Shown here: positions 57,892-64,000 of the stretch, piece by piece
Layout: each line of letters begins with the position of its first letter
How positions within the stretch are numbered: position 1 is the first letter of the stretch
NCBI GenBank assembly: GCA_015680685.1
Contig: MNCI01001992.1
Location: 294,873-358,872, forward strand
DNA length: 64,000 nucleotides
Direction of reading: 5' to 3'
Source of the DNA: Gnetum montanum
Taxonomy: Eukaryota > Streptophyta > Gnetopsida > Gnetales > Gnetaceae
Program-made: the position numbers and the translations under genes
Notes under the pieces: model-generated
What the model saw: only the letters and a program-made list of their open reading frames with translations
What the model was told of the DNA's origin: nothing
Databases searched by the model: none

Positions 57892-58110
57892 GAAAGGGAG
57901 GCAAGGATGAAGATAGTAGCTCATAAAGAATCCAATGCTTCAAGTGTGTGGAATGGGAATACAAGCAATGGGAATGTTCACTTCATAAGGCATCCAAGGG
58001 TAAAGATGTGTAAACCATGGATTTGGAGAACACATCAATCTAAGATCTTTAAAGAGGTAATCCTAATACTCCCAAAATTGATGATGGTTTTAAATTAAAA
58101 TATTATGTAT
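57892..58110 (+). pseudogene. C1 gag end with zinc knuckle, after P4
   Basis: Continues the C1 gag across the P4 insertion: IQCFKCVEWEYKQWECSL (about 57929-57985) is a CCHC-type knuckle in which the His position appears changed. Followed by broken linker. Confidence 0.5.
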
Positions 58111-58139
58111 TCATGGGAAGTGTGAATAGAGGAGAACTC

Positions 58140-58520
58140 CCTAATAGAAAGTTATCTTGAACTAGAGCTATAAGTTTGCTTAGTGTAGAATGTATTCATA
58201 TTTTGATTGATGGGGAAGCCTAAGAAAATGTTATTTCTTCTAGGGCAGCTACTATAATTGGGTTTGGTAACTAATCCTCATCTTAGATATTATAAAGTGC
58301 ATTGGTTGTCTAGAGATTTTTCACAAGAGGTAAGGAAATAATATACTTTAAAATTTAAAATCAGAGTTTTTTATGATGCTGTGAAATGTGATGTGATTAC
58401 AATAGATTGTGATGATGTAATTCTTGGTATACCTTGGAATTTTGACAATGGCTCTTAGTTTGATGAAGCAAGAAATGCATGGAGTGTAGCTAGATCTGAT
58501 GAAATCCATGAGCTAATTCC
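58140..58520 (+). pseudogene. C1 aspartic protease
   Basis: Readable as ISLLSVECIHILIDGEA.ENVISSRAATIIG (58155-58265, given in pieces: the catalytic LID is kept but the usual S-G is G-E). GN.SSS..ILSKALVV-like text follows in broken frames. The usual position between gag and RT supports the call. Confidence 0.5.
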
Positions 58521-58649
58521 TATGATGGCTAAACAAGTGAGGCAACAATGCTCACTTAATGCTTTCTTAATCCTTGTAGAAGAGATGGAATATATTAAGG
58601 AACATGATGAAATAATTTTTGGTTTTGTCATTATGAAAATAGTTGATAA

Positions 58650-60143
58650 TAAATATGATGATGTGTAGGTTGAACTTCCTACATGTGTACTAGTATTGAA
58701 GGAGAAATTTCCCAAGGTGTTCAAGGAGAAATTGGATGGATTACTACCAATGAGGAATGTATAGCATAAAATTGATTTTATTCCTGATGCTACCATTCGA
58801 AATGAGATATGTTACTAGATGCCACCAGATCAATGGGTTGAATAACAAAGCCAAGTGGATGAGCTACTTGCAAACGGCTTCATGAAAAAATCCATTTCAG
58901 CTTGCGCAGTTCTAGTAGTGCTAGTACTAAAGAAGAACAATGATGAATGGAGGATGCGAATTATTTCTAGGGTAATGAATAGGATAATAGTGAGGTAAAG
59001 ATTTCTTCTTTCAAAGATAGATAATATCCTTGATTTCCTTACCAATGCTAAAATTTTTAGAAAAAATGATTTTAAGAGTGGTTAACATCAAATCAGAATC
59101 AAGCTTAGTGATGAGTAGAAGAATTCTTTCAACACATTTAATTGACTATTTCAGTACTTGGTGATGCCATTTAGGCTCATGAATGCACCTGCTAAATTCA
59201 TGAGGTCAATGCATGAGGTATTAAGAGACTTGGTTGGTAAGTGTTGTATTATCTTTTTTTACAACATTTTGATGTATAGGTCTAATGAGAAAGAGCTTTT
59301 GAATCACTTGAGAATGACGTGTCTTAAGTTGAATGAGGCATAGTTGGTGATCAATGTGAACAAAGTCATTTATTTAAGAGAAAAATCACATATTTAGGGC
59401 ATGTGGTTTCTAAAAACCAAATTCAGATGGAAGCTACCAAGCTGAAGGCTATTAATGATTGGCGAACTCCTAAGAATGTTGGGGAGGTAAGATCATTTCT
59501 TGGTTTAATAGGTTTTTATAGATGGTTAATAAAAAATTTTAGTGATAATTCATGGCCTATGTTTACTTTGTTAAATAAAAATAAAGATTTCATGTGGAAT
59601 AATAAAACCCAAGGAATTTTTGACTTGTTAAAAGCATAAATTAGCAATGAACTAGTATTTGTAATTTCATATTTTCAAAAGGTTTTTCAAGTGGAGGTGA
59701 ATGCAAGTGGACTTAACATTGGTGGGGTACTTTCACAAGAAGGTAGGCATATTGCTTTCTTTTTTTTGAAAATTTAAATGAGTCAAGGAAAAAATATAGC
59801 ATATATAACAAGGAGTTGTACGCTATTCTTCAATAAATTAAGCATTGGAGGCATTATTCGTTGCTCAAAGAGTTCACTTTGATGACAAACCACAAAGCAC
59901 TTCAATTTCTAAACTCATAAAAGAAGTTTAATACAAAGAACATGAATTGGATTGCATAGTTACAAGAGTTCAATTTTGTGTTAAAGCACAAAAATGGAAA
60001 AGCCAATGTGGTGGTTGATGCATTATCCAAGGTGCATTTGGTGAATTTTAACATACCTCATGTGGAAGATATGGGTGATTTTCTTTCTTTGTATAAGCAT
60101 GATGATGATTTTGAATAGGTTTGAAGGAGTATCAAAGGTCCAT
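58650..60143 (+). pseudogene. C1 reverse transcriptase and RNase H
   Basis: VFKEKLDGLLPMRNV and HKIDFIPDATI (58720-58800) lead into RT: QVDELLANGFMKKSISACAVL (pieces), WRMRIISRVMN, FLLSKIDNILDFL, NDFKSG.HQIRIK, LVMPFRLMNAPAKFMRSMHEVL (59158-59225). Where FDD is expected the copy has FFYNI (about 59259-59275), so both catalytic Asp are gone. The connection has MEATKLKAINDWRTPKNV and VRSFLGLIGFYRWLIKNFS; RNase H is recognisable to about 60110 (NASGLNIGGVLSQEGR; DALSKVHLVNF). Ended by F1 at 60144. Confidence 0.8.
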
Positions 60144-61023
60144 TGATGAGTGGTGGAGACATCCAACATCCAACCATACAAGTTACGAGTGTTCATGCAC
60201 AACTTGATTGTAATCCATGGATGGCCAATGTTGATATGCTAGTAATTGAGTTAAGCTTATGATCGCTATCTTCCTAGTCAAGATAGTAAAGTCTAAGTGT
60301 ATGGTTTAGTTGGTAATGATGCATATAATAGTTGTTGTTGATCAACCTCTATCACTCCTAAGTGTAGACATGATAAAGATGAAAGTAAGTACTAAGTCTA
60401 AGTAAGAACGAGTAAGTAAATCTATTCTAGACTATGACAATGGATAATCATTCCTGATTTACTAACCATGTCTTGGGCTTATGTAATCATCCCTATGATT
60501 ACCAAGTATCATGATATTGGGTGAACCAAGTGATAATATTATTGGGATTACCAGACACTCATAATTAACACTCAAAATTAGTCATATCCATTCTGCTTAT
60601 TATCAACAAGTAAAGATAACATGCTTTGGAAAAGCAAAGTAGTAAACATTAAGCTAGGTAAGTAGTAAACATTATGGTAAGTAAAAACAATAAGCCAAGG
60701 GAATGCTACAATGATGAGAAATAGTTTTGGTCTTTATTTTTTATCATAACTTGTGCTCAAGTATAAACTACTTGAACAAAGACTCCGTTCAACTACAAGA
60801 ATTTACTCTTCTAATCACGAAGTCTACATTCAAGAAATAAAACAACAAGAGCTTGGTTACTATGTGACTCCAAAAGTTCATGGATTATGCACCCAGGTAT
60901 TGTATTTATAGGACTCCATATATCCAAAGACATCATATCAACAATGACATAGCATGTGCTATGACATTGTTGATATGATATCATTGTTACAATATCGTAA
61001 TGCATAAAAATTTGGATTTATCA
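60144..61023 (-). repeat. F1 3' LTR (880 bp)
   Basis: Minus strand TGATAAATCC .. CACCACTCATCA. U3 contains a 44-bp near-perfect palindrome (60934-60977) and other ATATC words; a TATA-like CCTATAAATACAATAC lies on the minus strand at about 60898-60913. Confidence 0.8.
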
Positions 61024-61189
61024 TTCCCCCATGGCTTATTGGAAAACAAAATGATAATAGAGTTCCTTACGAAATTGGGGGGTATATTTGACTATACATG
61101 ATTAATAGACTATTTACATGAATTTGAATGCCAAAATCATGTTTGTACAAAATTTAACACAAGTGTATAATAAAAAAACAAAAATGAAA

Positions 61190-61390
61190 GTGGCTTAATG
61201 TGGATTAGGTCCTTGGTTGTGGTGGCTCTTCCATTGGTTGATTCCCTTTATCACTAGGCTTCATAAATTGGTATTTGTTCAAAAATGCCTAAAATTTTTA
61301 TTCTTCTCTCTAGGGATTATGTACTTTCCATGCATGTTGAGCGATGTGTGATAGAGCTAGTACATCCATGGGCATGGTAGTTGTGGGAAC
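61190..61390 (-). pseudogene. F1 ORF3 C-terminal fragment
   Basis: Minus strand reads MPMDVLALSHIAQHAW, then VHNP.REE.KF.AFLNKYQF and DKG..PMEEPPQPRT. This aligns with P4 (PWEVPTPSNIGTSAW, THNSW, QALLQWYQS) and P2 (CPWDIPTLAHIGEA). It gives an independent fourth copy of the block. Confidence 0.6.
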
Positions 61391-61394
61391 ATCT

Positions 61395-62345
61395 AATTAT
61401 TAACCTTTTGGTATGTCAAAACCATAAGAAAAATGAAGAACATAGAATGTTTTGTGAAATGTGATGTTGTTGCTAGGCATGGAGGAGATCTTAAGAGATG
61501 ACATCTATAAAGAGATGTCAAAGTGGAGAAAACAAGGACTTGCTAAACATGAATGAGGACTCAAGGAATGAGAGATACAAAGAAATGACAAAGTGAGGAC
61601 TGTAAGGATTCAAGAGAGCTTGGACAAGAACTTCATAAGAAAATTGGAAGTAAGGGTAAGATTCAGAGGAAGCTAAATGTGTCTAATTATGTTAATTTTT
61701 GTTGAGGATGATTCTTGGATATTTTGAAATATTTCAGTGTGCTTTTGTCTCATTTTGATGAGTCTAGGAGGTTATAGGTTGTATGGGGACTTGTTTGGAG
61801 GCATCTGGATGCTCCCAACATCAAAACAAGTGGTTCTATTTTTGGGCTTTATAGAAGAGACGTCTTTCTAGAGACATCTTTCTTAAAGAGTATATGTCTT
61901 CTAAAAATAGGAGATGTCTTCCCAGATTTAAGGCTACTCTCATGTAGACACCCCAAATTTAAAGAAGATGTCTACACTAGACATTAAGTGATGGTTGGAC
62001 AAATTCCAAGGTATCTTTGGAAACTTCAAAGTTATAAGAAGACATCAATAGTGTAAGTGAATGAATGTGAATGTGAATAGTATACATTAAGCCTTTATTG
62101 TCTAATTTATTGTAGTCATGTACTTCATTGTAACATCATTTTTACTATTGTATTAATTTTTTATTGTACTATATCTTAAAGTACAAGGAATTATAATTTA
62201 GTTACAATATTTTCTTGTAATTTTGTTTTCTCTCTTGTTGTCCCACTAGGGTTGATGTGCTTCTTATGAGAAGGCATCATCATTAAGCTTGTTGGGACCT
62301 AGTTGGGTTAAGTGGTTGGTGAAACACCATAGAAATTTACATGTT
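61395..62345. repeat. R2: LTR-like block, second copy
   Basis: Diverged copy of R1: CTTTTGGTATGTCAAAACCA (61404-61423), a GATGTCTT/AGACATCT field (61855-61990), GATGTCTACACTAGACAT, a GATGTGCTTCTTATGAGAAGGCATC block (62252-62276) and GTTGGGACC..TTAAGTGGTT (62290-62318). Only one copy of the final 105-bp unit is seen here. Could be the 3' LTR of C1, but it does not match the suspected C1 5' LTR closely. Confidence 0.4.
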
Positions 62346-64000
62346 GTAATCATTTCTCATCATATAACTTTAACCCCATGAATCTTTAGGCAAAACTTCA
62401 TTGTAAATGTGAAGATTGTAACCAACGGTGGGAAATTTCACATATTTAAAACTTTTGGAGTTGAAAAATGTCTCGTAAGTGGTCAAAGCCTCATTCCCCA
62501 AGTGAAAAAAGTCACCTAATTTCTATATTTGGGCTTGTCGGGGGTGTCAAAAATGTCTTTTGGGATGCCAAAAATGGCAATTTGATGGATTTTATGGGGG
62601 GTATACACTTTTCTATAGTAAAAACACCTACAAGGGGGTAAACCTCACCTACCTCCATCATAGAGGGGTAAAACTTTTTCCCCTTAGCATGGAAATATTT
62701 CCCCTTAGTGTGGAAGTTTCCCCCAGCATGGAAATTCGCCCCCCCCCCCCCCCCCCCCCCCCCCNTGTAGAAACTACATGCCCCCAATGTGAAAGCAACA
62801 TGAGCAAGATTTCTACACTTTGTTGACTCCAAGGTTGACCAACCACTCCAACAAGGATGGTAGAAGACCTAGTGTAGAAGATCTACCTCCAACGTAGAAG
62901 GTGTGCCCCCCTTACTATTTATAGTAAATGAAATGGCCATGGGGGTTTGGCACTTACTATATATGGTAATCCCCAAAATTTGGGCATCCATCTCACCTGT
63001 ACAATGTGGAAATTTGTACCAATTTGCAACCAATTTGCAAAAAAAAAAAAAAAAATCCTAGTCCAAAACCTATACAATCAAAACCCAATACCCTTTTTAG
63101 GTTCCACACTTTGGTGTATTTTAGCATTATAGCACTTTTGGCGTCCAAGAGCTCTTGCAACACTTGCAAAACATAACTTCTTGGAGCCTCCTACTATGGA
63201 ACCCATGTAGCCCTATTACCCCCCTTATTACCCTCCTAAGATTTATGGATTTTGATTTCAACACTACAATTTTGGGATCCCCAACTCCTAGTGTGGAGCA
63301 TTTTTGTAGCCAAATTCCCTACTTTTCTCACCCCACAGTAGTGACCAATGTTGTAGATCGAAAGTTTGCAGTAGAGAAGATTCGAAAGCATCAGGAGTCA
63401 TTGAGCACCAAGATTGTGGAGTAGATCACATTAACTTCAATGGGCTTTGAGCTCTTACCCTAGTGAACCCTCTTTTGCTCTCTCACAAGAATTTCTTGTT
63501 CAAATTTTTGAAACCCATTCTTTATTTGTTTAATAAAGCTTCCAAGTTCCATTTTTGTGTGCAATCCACATTTTCTTTCTTGTTATAGATCTACATTTCT
63601 CTCTCTACATTACATGTTTTGTATTTTGTAAGTCCTTGGGTGATTTGCTAGACTATCTAGGGTACCTTGAATTCCATTTTCTGGAGGCCCTAGGGATTTG
63701 GGATTGAAGATTTTACAACGAATCTTTTGGTTTTCTAGCGATTGAATTTTTTGATTACAATAGCTTCTTGGTGTTTGATTTCTTCATCAATAATCTATCT
63801 TCCTCCTTTCCAACATTGCCATGTGAAAGTTTTTTTTTTTTTTGATTTTTGCAATAAAAACCTTGAGAAGCCAACATTGCTCCTTTCCTCCTCTAATAGA
63901 AATTTCAACATGGGAGTTACAAGTGGTTGGGTTTTGAGATTTTCACAATACTTGCTATGAAATTTTCATCCCAAGGCTAGCTTTGATACCAACACCCCCC
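62346..64000. other. Unassigned right-end region
   Basis: Contains three short repeats of TTTCCCCTTAGCATGGAAA type (62677-62738), a run of 26 C then N (62739-62765), an A-run (about 63038-63055) and a T-run (about 63830-63843). A 59-codon open frame from ATG 63246 (MDFDFNTTILGSPTP..) is unrecognised. The low-complexity and transposon-like setting argues against a host gene. Confidence 0.35.
63966..63992 (-). other. Possible primer binding site of another LTR element at the window edge
   Basis: Minus strand reads TTGGTATCAAAGCTAGCC, one change from the TGGTATCAGAGC tRNA-Met-type site common in plant LTR elements. If real, its 5' LTR starts right of the window and 62346-63965 may be its leader. 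Confidence 0.4.

Larger units (their letters stand above)
49440..60143 (+). mobile_element. C1: Reina-like Ty3/gypsy chromovirus, split by P4
   Basis: Gag (50597-51623), then P4 with its target duplication, then the knuckle, protease, RT and RNase H (57892-60143). RT motifs PCAV-like ACAVLVV, RMR, SGYHQIRIK-type and LVMPFRLMNAPAKFM, plus the RNase H text, fit the chromovirus branch and not Athila. Integrase is absent: F1 begins at 60144. A 5' LTR is suspected at about 49440-50497 because a U3-like repeat field and a degraded tRNA-Met-type primer site precede gag; no 3' LTR is identified. Confidence 0.7.
60144..61390 (-). mobile_element. F1: 3' end of an Athila-like element (LTR, polypurine tract, ORF3 end)
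   Basis: Minus strand: the ORF3 C-terminus, the polypurine-like AAGCCATGGGGGAA (61024-61037) and a 3' LTR (60144-61023). The internal part stops near 61390 where the R2 block begins. The LTR begins TGATAAATCC, as in the P3/M0 subfamily. It probably inserted in or next to the C1 integrase; no matching 5-bp duplication can be tested because the 5' end is lost. Confidence 0.75.

Noticed and set aside
62512-62846. Gly-rich or Pro-rich frames across the C-run
   Set aside because: They exist only because of the C-run with N and have no support.

Overview
This window looks like intergenic DNA from a large seed-plant genome, probably a gymnosperm. That taxonomic guess is an inference from the nested, old, highly mutated LTR retrotransposons, the low GC content and the absence of any recognisable host gene; no sequence here names the species. 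I found no convincing host protein gene, tRNA, rRNA or CRISPR array. Almost everything assignable is a Ty3/gypsy element. Most belong to one Athila-like lineage. It is recognised by the order gag-PR-RT-RNaseH-IN-ORF3, RT motifs such as FLDGYSGYNQI and FMDDFS, a tRNA-Asp-type primer binding site, and LTRs that start TGATGA/TGATAA and end CTCATCA. A second, Reina-like chromovirus type is present once (C1).

Layout, left to right. M0 (minus strand, 1-4686, cut by the window edge) sits inside the gag of E1 (plus, 4687-13276), the only element here that keeps a recognisable RT-RNaseH-integrase. After an unassigned stretch comes solo LTR S1 (14303-15327), then about 2.8 kb of unassigned AT-rich DNA and an LTR-like block R1 (about 18155-19127). 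M1 (minus, 19133-26163, TSD ATAGC) is a complete element without RT, RNaseH or IN. P2 (plus, 26762-48453, TSD ATACC) contains two later events: a 2.94-kb copy of M1's interior (30744-33685) that replaced most of its pol, and the complete element P3 (36262-44402, TSD CCTAC), which also lacks RT and IN. C1 (about 49440-60143) is a chromovirus split by P4 (51629-57886, TSD CCAAG), a complete Athila-like element with gag and ORF3 remnants but no pol. F1 (60144-61390, minus) is the 3' end of another Athila-like element, followed by a second LTR-like block R2 (about 61395-62345). The last 1.6 kb is unassigned; it holds a C-run with an N at 62739-62765 and a possible tRNA-Met-type primer binding site at the right edge.

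How the parts relate. Three of the complete elements (M1, P3, P4) have lost the polymerase and integrase genes but keep LTRs, primer binding site, polypurine tract and perfect 5-bp target duplications. They were therefore probably mobilised in trans by relatives such as E1. The most notable unexplained component is ORF3, a long coiled-coil-like reading frame downstream of integrase. Its C-terminal block (PWD-P-LAHIG type) is shared by E1, P2, P4 and F1. Other notable signals are a second polypurine-tract-like box at the end of pol, arrays of short palindromes in every U3 region, premature stops biased to TAG at CHG-type sites with several shared between copies, and a 2.94-kb filler insertion copied from M1 after M1 had inserted.

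All coding regions are decayed, so every gene call below is a pseudogene or element remnant unless stated otherwise.
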